DNA from: Rs1 sp029027825
GTDB taxonomy: Bacteria; Pseudomonadota; Gammaproteobacteria; Pseudomonadales; Balneatricaceae
Assembly (NCBI GenBank): GCA_029027825.1
Contig: CP093399.1
Coordinates: 992,001-1,056,000, forward strand
Reading direction: 5' to 3'
Length of the DNA: 64,000 nt
The stretch's first letter is position 1; the number at the start of each line of letters is the position of its first letter. Made by a program: the position numbers and the translations under genes. The notes beneath the pieces are model-generated. The model did no database searches, was not told the origin of the DNA, and saw only the letters and a list, made by a program, of their open reading frames with translations. Shown piece after piece: positions 16,701-26,450 of this stretch.

Positions 16701-18521
16701 TTATTGTGCGGGTAATAATTTTAACGAACCGTTGACAAATTTAGCCCAGTCTAGGGTTTTTTCTACAGTGTTGTCTGCTGATACTGCAAGCTTTCCTGTT
16801 TCGCCATTAAATCTTGATTCAGGTTGTCTAGATAAGGAGTACAAGTTTGGTGCCACGTTTAATGCATCAATACCAAATGCATATAGTCGACCAAAGCGAG
16901 TTTGGGTTTTGCTGGATCGGGCTGCCATGCGTTTTTTATAAGCAGTGGGGTTGAGGACCCAGGGAAGGTCGCCAAACATCATGCCGTTAAGGTCGATATC
17001 TTTGGTCGGGTTGGTTTTGCCGCTGTGGATTTTTGAGGTTGCATATAAAGGCAGGTTATCCGCATAAAAATACAAAATACTCGGGCCGATTTGATAGGCG
17101 TCAGATTTGTTGGCGAAGAGGAATATCCCGTCGGCGTCTTTGCGAGTCATTCTGCGAATAGCTCTCTTTAGATAGGCTGTTTTGATGCGCTTTTGCAGGC
17201 CTCTAATGGTGCCTTGGTTTAATCCTAGCATTTTGGCAATTGACTGCGTGACATTGCCTTTGTCTGTGTCGTAGTAAGTGCTAGAGATTACCTGACCACC
17301 CAGTGAATTGAAATGATTGGTAAATGTGCTGGCCGCTAAAATCCCCTGATCGCTTTCGGGCACTAGAGCTAACATATTGCGTCGGCCATCTTTAAAGGCT
17401 CTGATGGCTGCGTCTCTGATTTCGTCGTCATTAGAAAGGCCGAATTGATAGAGGTTGCTGTTGCCTATTACAGTAGTTTTTAAAGCAAGAACTGGTAAAG
17501 GTAGTGTTGGCATTTGCGCGAATTGAGCAACAATAGAGCGGTCTAGTGGGCCGATTATTGCATCGGCATTTAATAATTGTGCCTGCTGCAGTATCGCGGT
17601 AGCGCTATTAAACACAGAGCTATTAATATAGCTAATCTGTAGGTTGCTGTTGGTAGGGCTGGTCGCTGCCAATTTTATGCCTTTTAGAATAGCTTTGGCG
17701 CCTTTTGCGTATTTGCCACTGGCGGGAAGGGCGACCATTACATGTGTGTAGTTATAGCTGGTATTTACTACCGGTTTTTTAGACAAGTAACCTGCTAATT
17801 CTTGAGGTTGGTATCTTGCTGCTGAGTGTGATGCCCATCTTTGGTACCATTGGTTGGCAACTATTTTTTCACTGTTCGGCGTCTGCTTAAACTTGATCAT
17901 TAAGTTTAGCAAGCCGCGCAGTGCGTAGTTTCTGCTTGCCTGCTGGTTCAGTTGGGTTAGCTGAGGCAGATCAAGGGTTTTAAATAACTGCCAAATATTT
18001 TCGTTTAGTTCAATTAGTTGCTGTGGATTGTTGTTAAACTGACTGGCGTTGATCAGTGCTTTAACTTCCTTGTCTAATTGATTGGTCAAGCCGTATGCCG
18101 CGGCGAGAGAGTTGTACTTAGCGCTTAATTGAGCGAAGCTAAAGCCGTCGTCCTCGGTTAAGCCCGCTAAATATTGTAATGCTGCCTTACCGTTGTTTAG
18201 GCCGATTGCCGATTTAGCCTTAACAATTGAAATGTTGAATCCTAGAGTGCTTGGTAAAGAATTGAGAGGTATCAAATCCAGCAAGCTTAGAATTTCTTGG
18301 TATCTTACTTGAAGTAGCATTATTTTAGCGGCTTGCAACTTAAGCTGTGCAGCTTTTAGAGCGGGAGCGGATTTCGCTTGTGCTAATAAATTGTTAACTG
18401 TTGCCGATGCGTTTTTGGGGGGCTTTATTGATCCCTGTCCCTTTATTGGTGGCGATACGGTACAAGCAGTTGTTAAAATTGCAAATAGCGCTATTATCGC
18501 CAAGCGTTTTAGATACGTCAT
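16701..18521 (-). CDS. lpoA: Penicillin-binding protein activator LpoA
   Basis: The 606-residue protein has a lipoprotein signal ending in the lipobox TTAC at about residues 17-20. The N-terminal half is a TPR-like helical region. The C-terminal half resembles periplasmic binding proteins; examples are HVMVALPASGKYAKGAKAILKGI and DADMIIGP-like ADAIIGPLDRSIV. LpoA is the outer-membrane lipoprotein that reaches through the peptidoglycan to stimulate PBP1a. It is divergent from rsmI and upstream of yraN, the same order as E. coli yraL-yraM-yraN. The length is like the Pseudomonas protein. Confidence 0.9.
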   Translation of the reverse strand: MTYLKRLAIIALFAILTTACTVSPPIKGQGSIKPPKNASATVNNLLAQAKSAPALKAAQLKLQAAKIMLLQVRYQEILSLLDLIPLNSLPSTLGFNISIVKAKSAIGLNNGKAALQYLAGLTEDDGFSFAQLSAKYNSLAAAYGLTNQLDKEVKALINASQFNNNPQQLIELNENIWQLFKTLDLPQLTQLNQQASRNYALRGLLNLMIKFKQTPNSEKIVANQWYQRWASHSAARYQPQELAGYLSKKPVVNTSYNYTHVMVALPASGKYAKGAKAILKGIKLAATSPTNSNLQISYINSSVFNSATAILQQAQLLNADAIIGPLDRSIVAQFAQMPTLPLPVLALKTTVIGNSNLYQFGLSNDDEIRDAAIRAFKDGRRNMLALVPESDQGILAASTFTNHFNSLGGQVISSTYYDTDKGNVTQSIAKMLGLNQGTIRGLQKRIKTAYLKRAIRRMTRKDADGIFLFANKSDAYQIGPSILYFYADNLPLYATSKIHSGKTNPTKDIDLNGMMFGDLPWVLNPTAYKKRMAARSSKTQTRFGRLYAFGIDALNVAPNLYSLSRQPESRFNGETGKLAVSADNTVEKTLDWAKFVNGSLKLLPAQ

Positions 18522-18551
18522 AAAAAAATTAAACCCTATAGGATTGTGAAA

Positions 18552-19391
18552 ATGTCAGATGCAATGTTGTATGTTGTTGCTACACCAATTGGAAATCTCG
18601 GGGACATAACCCACCGAGCAATAGAAGTGCTACATTCTGTTGCTTTAATTGCAGCAGAAGATACGCGCCATAGTGGCCGTTTAATGGCGCAGTTTAACAT
18701 TAAAACCCCTATGATATCAGTACATGATCACAACGAAAGACAAAGAGTTTCGACTATTACTAAAAATCTGTCTGAAGGTGAAAGTGTTGCGTTAATATCC
18801 GATGCTGGCACTCCTTTGATCTCAGACCCTGGTTTTATTTTGGTTCGAGCGGTCAGAGAAGCTGGTTTTAAAGTCGTACCTATACCGGGCTGTTCTGCAG
18901 TCATTACGGCGCTGAGCGCTGCGGGGATGCCTTCAAATAATTTTATTTTCGAAGGTTTTTTACCAGCCAAAAGAGTGGGCCGTAAACAGCAATTACTGAA
19001 TATAGCGGAAGATACGCGCACAGTTATTTTTTATGAGTCGACTCATCGTATTATTGATTCATTAACCGATATGGTAGAAGTCTTAGGAGCGGACCGTTAT
19101 GTAGTGATCGCAAGAGAGTTAACCAAAACTTTTGAGACGATTCACGGCGATAAGCTTAGTGCGCTATTGGAGTGGGTTAAAAATGACCACAACCAGCAAA
19201 AAGGTGAGTTTGTGGTGTTGGTGTCAGGTGCAGAGCCCAAGAAAAGCACTGGCTTTTCGTCTGAAACACTGCAAATACTGGATATTTTGAGCGCTGAGTT
19301 ACCACTGAAACAAGCGTGCTCAATCGCTGCAAAAATAACCGGTGAAAAGAAAAATGCGCTCTATCAAGAGGCGCTGGCAAGAAAAGAGTGA
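18552..19391 (+). CDS. rsmI: 16S rRNA (cytidine1402-2'-O)-methyltransferase
   Basis: This protein (279 residues from the chosen start) begins with LYVVATPIGNLGDITHRAIEVL, carries AAEDTRHSGRLMAQFNI and SLISDAGTPLISDPGF-like ALISDAGTPLISDPGF, and has IFEGFLPAKRVGRKQQL. These are the signatures of RsmI in the tetrapyrrole methylase fold. It uses S-adenosylmethionine to 2'-O-methylate C1402 of 16S rRNA. The frame is open from a GTG at 18546. The ATG at 18552 has AGGA eight bases before it. It is divergent from lpoA and precedes rnpB. Confidence 0.95.
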   Translation: MSDAMLYVVATPIGNLGDITHRAIEVLHSVALIAAEDTRHSGRLMAQFNIKTPMISVHDHNERQRVSTITKNLSEGESVALISDAGTPLISDPGFILVRAVREAGFKVVPIPGCSAVITALSAAGMPSNNFIFEGFLPAKRVGRKQQLLNIAEDTRTVIFYESTHRIIDSLTDMVEVLGADRYVVIARELTKTFETIHGDKLSALLEWVKNDHNQQKGEFVVLVSGAEPKKSTGFSSETLQILDILSAELPLKQACSIAAKITGEKKNALYQEALARKE

Positions 19392-19587
19392 TCCTAGGCG
19401 GGGATCGCCTTCAGCAATTATTTGCGGTGATGCGCGATTTCCTCCTTGCGGTCAAGCGGCTATTTCTAGTCACTGCAGCAGTTATTATCAATTCTTGCTT
19501 GCGTTCGAAACTGGTTGAAGTGCTGGTTTTTTTACAAATCAATTAGCTATGGGGCTAGACAAGGCGGCATACTTTTGATAAAGTGCG

Positions 19588-19955
<368 letters not shown>

Positions 19956-19962
19956 TTTCAAA

Positions 19963-19998
19963 TCCTCAGCTGATTTTAATTAGCTGGGGATTTTTTTT
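19963..19998 (+). terminator. Terminator of rnpB
   Basis: TCCTCAGCT and AGCTGGGGA form the stem around GATTTTAATT, and eight T residues follow. The same terminator is repeated after each of the three downstream copies of the rnpB 3' end. Confidence 0.93.
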
Positions 19999-20204
19999 GT
20001 CTAAAGGATAGCTTTTGGATCTCTGGTTCTCTTGGGCTGTATGCTTAAGTAAAGCCACTTCAGAAAGGTTGCGGTAAGAGGGCTCCGCGGTGGAGCCGGG
20101 TAGGTCGCTTGAGGCATATGGCGACATATTATCCAGATGAATGACTGTCTACGACTCTCTTTATTAAGGGAAAGGGCTTACAGGCGGGCTCACTCATTTT
20201 CAAA

Positions 20205-20240
20205 TCCTCAGCTGATTTTAATTAGCTGGGGATTTTTTTT
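20205..20240 (+). terminator. Terminator copy after rnpB 3' copy A
   Basis: It has the same stem (TCCTCAGCT/AGCTGGGGA) and eight-T run as the rnpB terminator. Confidence 0.85.
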
Positions 20241-20395
20241 GTCTAAAAATAGCTGGTGTATGTTTGGTTTTCATTGGTGCGTATATTTAAGTAGATCGCT
20301 TGAGGCATATGGCGACATATTATCCAGATGAATGACTGTCTACGACTCTCTTTATTAAGGGAAAGGGCTTACAGGCGGACTCACTCATTTTCAAA

Positions 20396-20432
20396 TCCTC
20401 AGCTGATTTTAATTAGCTGGGGATTTTTTTTT
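20396..20432 (+). terminator. Terminator copy after rnpB 3' copy B
   Basis: It has the same stem as the rnpB terminator, with a T-run one base longer. Confidence 0.85.
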
Positions 20433-20716
20433 GTCTAAAAATAGCTGGTGCATGTCTGGTTTTTATTGGTCTCGTATATTTAAGTACAACCACTGCAGAA
20501 AATGCTGTGGTAAGAGCACACCGCGCACATGGCAACATGTTGTGCCAAGGTTGATTCCATTCGGAGTAAGATTAGATAGGGTTCCATTTGCGCGCCCCGC
20601 GGTGGGACCGGGTAGATCGCTTGAGGCATATGGCGACATATTATCCAGATGAATGACTGTCTACGACTCTCTTTAATAAGGGAAAGGGCTTACAGGCGGA
20701 CTCACTCATTTTCAAA

Positions 20717-20752
20717 TCCTCAGCTGATTTTAATTAGCTGGGGATTTTTTTT
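20717..20752 (+). terminator. Terminator copy after rnpB 3' copy C
   Basis: Stem and T-run are as in the rnpB terminator. Confidence 0.85.
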
Positions 20753-20966
20753 GTCTAAAGGATAGCTTTTGGATCTCTGGTTCTCTTGGGCTGTATGCTT
20801 AAGTAAAGCCATTTCAGAAAGGTTGCGGTCTTTAATGCCGCGAGGCTATGGCGGATTATTGCCAGTGGTTTAGGTTGCTCATTTAAGCTTGCGGTCGCCA
20901 GTCTCTAAAGGGCTGATGCATTTTTAATAGCTTGATTTACGGCTATCACTGATCCTCAGTTTGGCA

Positions 20967-20972
20967 TATAAT
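20967..20972 (+). promoter_or_regulatory. Possible -10 element for pyrD
   Basis: A perfect TATAAT lies 32 bases before the pyrD start, followed by a purine-rich start region (AAGCGCC). No good -35 hexamer is seen at 16-18 bases upstream. Confidence 0.4.
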
Positions 20973-21003
20973 AAGCGCCAAATTTTAAGGTGTTTAATTT
21001 TTT

Positions 21004-22031
21004 ATGTTATATCCACTTGCTCGTTCTTTGATGTTTGCTCTAGATGCTGAAAGTTCGCATAATCTAGCGTTGAAAGGCATGAATTTAGCGGCTGTCTTAG
21101 GCGTGCCTAAGCTTTTAGGTGCTGAAACCTTGTATGCCCCCGTTGAAGTAATGGGTATTAAATTTCCCAATCCTGTCGGTTTGGCTGCTGGTCTTGATAA
21201 AAATGGCGCTGCCATAGATGGGCTGGCCAGTATGGGGTTCGGTTTTTAGAGGTAGGCACTGTTACTCCTAGAGCGCAGGTCGGTAACCCAAAACCGCGAA
21301 TTTTTAGAATACCTGAACACAATGCTATTATTAATCGCATGGGTTTTAATAATGATGGCGTGGATGCTTTATTGCAGAATATCGACAGAGCTCGATTTAA
21401 CGGCGTGCTAGGTATCAACATCGGAAAAAATAAAGAGACTCCAAACGAGCAGGCAAATAATGACTATTTGTATTGTCTGCGCAAGGTCTACTCACGCGCC
21501 TCTTATATCACTATTAATTTGTCGTCTCCTAATACTCCAGGTTTGCGTACTTTGCAGTTTGGAGAGTCGTTAAATAGTTTGTTGGAAGTGTTGAAAAACG
21601 AACAAGCTAAGCTGGCATTACTGCATGATAAATACGTACCTATTGCGGTTAAAATCGCTCCGGACTTAACCGAGGAAGAGGTGGCCATGGTTGCTAGCTC
21701 ACTTAAAACCTATGAGATTGACGGTGTGATTGCCACTAATACTACCTTGTCACGTCAGGGTATTGAAGATTCGCCGCATCACCATGAAGCGGGCGGTTTG
21801 TCGGGCTCTCCTGTACGCAATCAATCGATTAGAATTATTCGCACTCTCGCACGTGAACTGCAAGGTAGTGTGCCAATAATTGGAGTGGGGGGCATTTCTG
21901 AAGGGTTTGATGCGGCTGAAAAAATTGAAGCGGGAGCCAGCTTAGTACAAATTTACAGTGGCTTTATTTATAAGGGGCCGAGTTTGGTTGCCGAGTCGGT
22001 GCGGGCTATTCAGTCTTTACCTGGTAGTTGA
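21004..22031 (+). pseudogene. pyrD: Dihydroorotate dehydrogenase (quinone), frameshifted
   Basis: Two frames together give a complete class 2 dihydroorotate dehydrogenase of about 342 residues. Frame 1 (21004-21249) begins MLYPLARSLMFALDAESSH and ends GLASMGFGF. Frame 2 continues EVGTVTPRAQVGNPKPRIFR, NRMGFNNDGVD, GVLGINIGKNK, ISSPNTPGLR, IAVKIAPDL and VGGISEGFDAAEKIEAGASL. The break is at the T-run 21243-21247. Five Ts are present, but six are needed to read GGT TTT TTA GAG GTA. All catalytic and FMN-binding motifs remain. PyrD performs the fourth step of pyrimidine synthesis at the inner membrane, so a true loss would cause uracil need; a homopolymer sequencing error is an equally good explanation. 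Confidence 0.9.
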
Positions 22032-22254
22032 TGGTCACTGCTATTGAAGCAGTAGCTTAGCGGAGTGGTTTACAGTTGAATTTAAAAAACTTACCTGCAA
22101 GCTCCTATGTGTCCGGCATTCGCTGAATAAATGCATCCATGCATAAAACTCATCGCTCCAGTGGCTGTTTTTCTAACCGCTGTATAATCAAGAGCTCGTG
22201 CTATGTGGTGCAGTGAATACATTGATTCAGGTAACTGGTTGTAAGGTATAAGTG
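22032..22254. other. Spacer between pyrD and rmf
   Basis: No gene or clear terminator is seen between these convergent genes. Confidence 0.4.
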
Positions 22255-22461
22255 TTAGTGTAGTGCGGGATTTATTTGGATAGCAGAAACACCGGCCATA
22301 CCATCCCAGTGAGCTTCGCGTCCTTCGCGCCAGCCACCGAGCCATAAGCTGCGTTTTTCGTTCGAGTGGCTAGGGCATAAGTCTTTTGATTTACCGGTTA
22401 TTCCGGCGCTGAACCCTCTTGAAAATAGCACCGCAGATTTGTCGCGTTTTTGTCTCTTCAT
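22255..22461 (-). CDS. rmf: Ribosome modulation factor
   Basis: The 68-residue basic protein begins MKRQKRDKSAVLFSRGFSAG and contains ITGKSKDLCP and WLGGWREGREAHWDGMAG. These match RMF (E. coli: MKRQKRD..., GRSKEMCP, WLGGWRE). The longer tail is the Pseudomonas-type form. RMF binds 30S subunits in stationary phase and dimerises 70S ribosomes into inactive 100S particles. An AGAGG lies 5 bases before the ATG. The pyrD-rmf-rlmL neighbourhood is conserved in related gammaproteobacteria and supports the call. Confidence 0.9.
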   Translation of the reverse strand: MKRQKRDKSAVLFSRGFSAGITGKSKDLCPSHSNEKRSLWLGGWREGREAHWDGMAGVSAIQINPALH

Positions 22462-22945
22462 CTTTAGCCTCTTTGGTTTGTTGCTGTTGTGTCATAGACG
22501 TATGTAAATACATTGATCACTAGGGGGCTTAGTTATAGCAAATAAATCTTGCTTTGGCAGGGTTTAAACCACCGATTTGTAGCGGTTAGTTAAGTGGTAA
22601 AATAAATAATTGCTATTTCAAAGTGTTAAAGGTAAGTAGTCTGTCAGTTTATAGCTGAAATAAATTCATGTAATTTTATAGTCGTCTTGAAATGTATTAC
22701 ATCTAGTTGAAAATATTAATTTTTTTGTCATATCTTTGATTTGCTAATTTCACGCGGTAAAGATGCGACTAAGTAAGAGTAAAAGCAGGGTTTTAACTCT
22801 TTATCGGGGGTTAAAATAAATCAGCATACAGTGTGCTGCCGTGGTTGGTTTTTGACCAGCTGATAGCCGGTGCATTAATAATGCTTAGGTTTTTTTTGAA
22901 ATAGTACGGGGCTGCACGGTGCAGCGCTTTAACAGGTAAATATAA
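22462..22945. other. Divergent promoter region of rmf and rlmL
   Basis: An AT-rich 484-base spacer lies between the divergent rmf and rlmL genes. It must hold both promoters, but no convincing -35/-10 pair, operator or small ORF could be assigned by eye. Confidence 0.4.
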
Positions 22946-25087
22946 ATGTCACATATGTTTTTAGCAACTTGCCCAAAGGGTTTTGAGCCGCTACTTGTCG
23001 ATGAGTTGATAAGTTTTGGAGCACAAAATGTTAAGCAGGTCGCGGTGGGAGTAGAGTTTTTTGGCGACATCGAGTATGCCTATCGCGCATGCTTATGGTC
23101 TAGAGTCGCGAACCGCGTATTACTACCGCTATTATCGGATAATGTCGAAAGTGCAGATGAGCTATATACTGCGATTCAAAGCATTGATTGGCTAGAACAT
23201 ATGGAGCCAACTAATAGTTTGGCGATCAGTTTTACCGGCAGTTCGAGAGCTATTAACAATACTCATTTCGGCGCTTTGAAGGTAAAAGATGCGATTGTTG
23301 ATCAATTTAGAGACAGCACTGGGGTAAGGCCTACCATTGAGCGTGATACTCCAGATATTCGCATTCATACTCATTTGTATCGCGGTAAACTCTCCGTTTC
23401 TTTAGATTTGTCGGGGTCTAGTTTACACCGTCGCGGTTATCGGTTATTTGCCGGAACAGCGCCACTTAAAGAAAACCTAGCGGCTGCTTTACTGCTGCGC
23501 GCTGGGTGGCCAAAAATTAAAAATGAATTTAAGCAGGTATTTGATCCACTTTGTGGTTCGGGCACGCTATTGATTGAAGCGGCGATGATGGCCGCTGATA
23601 TAGCGCCGGGTCTCGATAAAGCGCACTGGGGGTTCGTGCACTGGAAGAAGCACGACGAAGCGTTATGGGATTCATTATTACAAGAAGCTGAAAAACGTCG
23701 CACGATTGGTCTCGCTGAAAATGAGGTGACTTTTGTCGGCGCAGATATTGATGCGCGAGTGCTAGAAAATGCGACCGCCAACAGTAAAAATGTCGGACTA
23801 GAAGAGCTGATTCAATACAAGGTGGGTGCCGTAGAGAAAATGACCCCACCCACCGATGCCCCAGGATTATTAATTACCAATCCTCCCTACGGTGAACGGC
23901 TCGGAGATAGCTCGACGCTGATGTTTATGTACCGAACCATTGGCGACCAGTTGAAACTGCAGTTTCGCGGCTGGAAAGCCTCTATTTTTAGTGGTAATCC
24001 AGACCTGTGCCAAGTCATAGGTCTCAAGCCCGACAAAGTATATAAACTGAACAATGGCCCGTTGGAAAGTAAGCTATTCAACTATCACATTTATGCAGAG
24101 CGACATGATGAGCAGCAGCCAGCAGAAGAGGTTGAGCCTCTGTCTGAGGCGGGGCAAATGTTTGCCAATCGGTTGCAGAAAAATTTCAAAACTTTATCAA
24201 AGTGGCGTAAGAAACAGCAAATAACGGCCTACCGATTGTACGATGCAGATATCCCTGAATACGCAGTGGCGATTGATGTTTATGGAGATTGGGTGCATGT
24301 TCAAGAATATGCGCCGCCGAAAAGTATCGACCCGGTTAAGGTTTTTGAGCGTTTAAAAGATGTGATGGCTGCCGTGCCGCAAGTGCTGGGTATTAGTGCT
24401 AAAAGAGTAGTGCTTAAACAGCGTAAACGTCAAAGTGGTACCCAGCAATATGAAAAACATGGTCATTTGGGTAAGTTCTTTGAAGTAAAGGAGCACGGCT
24501 GTCGCTTTAGAATAAATCTGAGAGATTATTTAGATACAGGATTGTTTTTAGATCATCGGCCGATTCGTTTAGAGATTCAACAGCAAGCGGCGGATAAAGA
24601 CTTTCTTAATCTATTTTCTTATACCAGTTCAGCGTCAGTGCATGCTGGGATAGGCGGGGCAAGATCTACCACCAGTGTTGACATGTCAGCAACTTATTTG
24701 AGCTGGGCGGCGAAAAATATGGCGATGAATGGCTTTAATGACAGTAGTCATCATTTCATTCAAGCAGATTGTTTGCAGTGGTTAAAGAAGCAGCGACAGC
24801 CAGCTTACGATTTGATCTTCATGGATCCGCCGACATTCTCTAATTCAAAGCGAATGCAAGATGTCATGGATATTCAAAGAGATCACGTGCGGATGTTCAG
24901 TAGTAGCATGAGATTGTTACGCCATGACGGAGTGATGATTTTTTCCAATAACTACCGTAAGTTCAAACTGGATTATGAGTTATTAAGCACCTTTGATGTG
25001 CAGGATATTACCGACAGAACCATCGATCCGGATTTTAAGCGAAATAGTCGCATTCACAAGTGTTTTGAAATTCGTCACAAAGAGTAA
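22946..25087 (+). CDS. rlmL: Bifunctional 23S rRNA methyltransferase RlmKL
   Basis: The 713-residue protein has an N-terminal THUMP RNA-binding domain. The first methyltransferase domain has VFDPLCGSGTLLIEAAMMA and the catalytic motif ITNPPYGERLG (about residue 311). The second has DFLNLFSYTSSASVHAG and IFMDPPTFSNSKRM (about residue 627). In E. coli the two halves make m2G2445 (RlmL) and m7G2069 (RlmK) in 23S rRNA. The length and fused layout match E. coli. A hairpin lies about 75 bases after the stop. Confidence 0.96.
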   Translation: MSHMFLATCPKGFEPLLVDELISFGAQNVKQVAVGVEFFGDIEYAYRACLWSRVANRVLLPLLSDNVESADELYTAIQSIDWLEHMEPTNSLAISFTGSSRAINNTHFGALKVKDAIVDQFRDSTGVRPTIERDTPDIRIHTHLYRGKLSVSLDLSGSSLHRRGYRLFAGTAPLKENLAAALLLRAGWPKIKNEFKQVFDPLCGSGTLLIEAAMMAADIAPGLDKAHWGFVHWKKHDEALWDSLLQEAEKRRTIGLAENEVTFVGADIDARVLENATANSKNVGLEELIQYKVGAVEKMTPPTDAPGLLITNPPYGERLGDSSTLMFMYRTIGDQLKLQFRGWKASIFSGNPDLCQVIGLKPDKVYKLNNGPLESKLFNYHIYAERHDEQQPAEEVEPLSEAGQMFANRLQKNFKTLSKWRKKQQITAYRLYDADIPEYAVAIDVYGDWVHVQEYAPPKSIDPVKVFERLKDVMAAVPQVLGISAKRVVLKQRKRQSGTQQYEKHGHLGKFFEVKEHGCRFRINLRDYLDTGLFLDHRPIRLEIQQQAADKDFLNLFSYTSSASVHAGIGGARSTTSVDMSATYLSWAAKNMAMNGFNDSSHHFIQADCLQWLKKQRQPAYDLIFMDPPTFSNSKRMQDVMDIQRDHVRMFSSSMRLLRHDGVMIFSNNYRKFKLDYELLSTFDVQDITDRTIDPDFKRNSRIHKCFEIRHKE

Positions 25088-25161
25088 ATTGTAGCTGGAA
25101 ATAGCTCGAGTCATCTATTCAGGATTCGGGCTAAGCTGCAGGTATTTAGAGTTGTCTAGAG

Positions 25162-25185
25162 CTGGGCAGTGTTGGCACTGCCCAG
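25162..25185. terminator. Perfect hairpin between convergent rlmL and receiver gene
   Basis: CTGGGCAGTG and CACTGCCCAG form a perfect 10-bp stem with loop TTGG. No T-run follows on either side, so termination is possible but not shown. Confidence 0.4.
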
Positions 25186-25243
25186 AGTGTGGGTTATTAG
25201 CTGATAAAGAGCGAAGTAATTAATCTACGGACACCGCTAATAT

Positions 25244-26038
25244 TTATACATCATCAAATACTAGTTTAATAATGATCCGTTTAATCACATCATAAGTAAG
25301 CGGTTTCTTGAGCAAGGCTGATACACCAGAGCTTTCGATGGCGGCCAGTGAGGATTGGTTTTGCTCGGAAGTGACCATCATCACCGGCACAGATGGCTGG
25401 ATGGCATCCTGTCGAATTAGCTCTTATAACTATTTGCCATCGACATTTGGCATGTTGTAGTCAGTGACCACTAGATCAAAATGTTGGGTTTGAAATATTT
25501 CAAAGGCCTGTGCGCCATCTACAGCTTCGACTAATTTGGTTACGCCTAAATTAGTGAGGATGTTTTTGAAATATGATCTTGATAGTTTGCTGTCATCTAC
25601 TAATAGCACCGATCAATTTTCAAATTCATCGTCGGTAACATCAGTTTCATAATCGCCGATGTAATCTAATGTGCTGTGCAATACTTTGCCTAATTCTTTT
25701 TCGGTAAAGGGCTTAGGTAAAATACCGATGGCGCCTGCTTGGCGAACTGGTTCTAAATAGCGATAGTGTGTTTCAGATGAAATTAGGATGAAGGTTGTTT
25801 CTTGTAAGCGTTCATCTTCACGCATTTTACTAACAATGTCAGTCCCGGTCATATCGGGTAAGTGCATGGAACTCATTACAATATCAGGTACTTGGTGTGC
25901 CATGAAATCTAAAGCGTCTTGGCCGCAAGTGCACTCCTCAACTTCGGTGATTTCGAATTTAGCTAGATTTTTTAAAATAATAGATCTTTGCAGATTAGAT
26001 GGCTCTACTAAAACTACTAAAAGGTTGCTTAAATTCAT
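25244..26038 (-). pseudogene. Tandem-receiver response regulator with three in-frame stops
   Basis: A single frame of 264 codons encodes two receiver (REC) domains but is broken by TGA (25613-25615) and then by TAG and TAA close together at about 25430. The first receiver (LLVVLVEPSNLQRS ... ILPKPF) is degenerate: the phosphate-accepting Asp is Ser in VMSSMHLPDMTG and the acidic pair is VEP. The second (SVLLVDDSKLSRSYF ... VVTDYNMPNVDG ... MMVTSE ... LLKKPL) has every canonical residue. All three stops are one C-to-T change from CGA, CAG and CAA. The start at 26038 follows GAGAAC. The intact first part (141 residues) could still be made as a pseudo-receiver. There is no output domain, so partners were probably elsewhere. 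Confidence 0.85.
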
Positions 26039-26450
26039 GTATGTTCTCGTAGCAATAAAAATGAAAATGATAGGCTGAGATATTAACCTTAAAAGCAAAG
26101 CAGTTAAATATATACCTACATTAATTATAGTTCATAAAACTGATGATCCTAGTAATTTTTTGAATAATCCATAACATTTGCATTTATTTTCCTGTAAGTT
26201 GACGTAACCTTCAAATTAAGGTCAAAAATAGCTGTTTTAAACTGAATATTAAATTAATTTAATGCTTAGTTTGCGCAACGGGTAAAATTTAGCAGGGTTT
26301 CATTAGCAACGCAAAAAAACATAGCAGATATTTGAACGTCAGTGATATGCGATTCTTTAAATTATTATTAGCTGAATATAGCATGCTAAAATTCGTGAGT
26401 TTTCCTAACTAGATCAATTTATTAAAAATAATAACACTTAATATTTCGAG
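26039..26450. other. Spacer upstream of the MFS gene
   Basis: An AT-rich divergent intergenic region lies between the receiver gene and the transporter gene. No ORF, hairpin or clear promoter was recognised. Confidence 0.4.

Larger units (their letters stand above)
19999..20828 (+). repeat. Tandem array of rnpB 3'-end copies
   Basis: Three degenerate copies of the rnpB 3' part plus terminator follow the gene. Copy A (about 20068-20240) has an internal deletion. Copy B (about 20290-20432) is the shortest. Copy C (about 20501-20752) is the fullest, matching rnpB from about 19761 onward. Each ends in the same terminator hairpin. Spacers are also related: the 75 bases after rnpB (19999-20073) are almost identical to those after copy C (20753-20828), and the spacers after A and B resemble each other. 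All three copies replace the universal AGAACCC near the 3' end with CTCTTTA/TTAAGGGAAAG-type sequence. E. coli rnpB is also followed by tandem 3'-end repeats; this array is analogous. Confidence 0.9.

Noticed and set aside
20137..20652. Two ORFs over the rnpB repeat array
   Set aside because: Both consist of rnpB-derived sequence and include the terminator hairpins, so the RNA origin explains them.
19999..20828. CRISPR-like array
   Set aside because: The repeat units are long, uneven pieces of rnpB with terminators, the spacers are related to each other, and no cas gene is present.
21243..21247. Programmed frameshift in pyrD
   Set aside because: No canonical slippery heptamer with a following pseudoknot is visible, and PyrD is not known to use frameshifting.
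22091..22345. 84-codon minus-strand ORF overlapping rmf
   Set aside because: It overlaps rmf in another frame and lacks any family feature.
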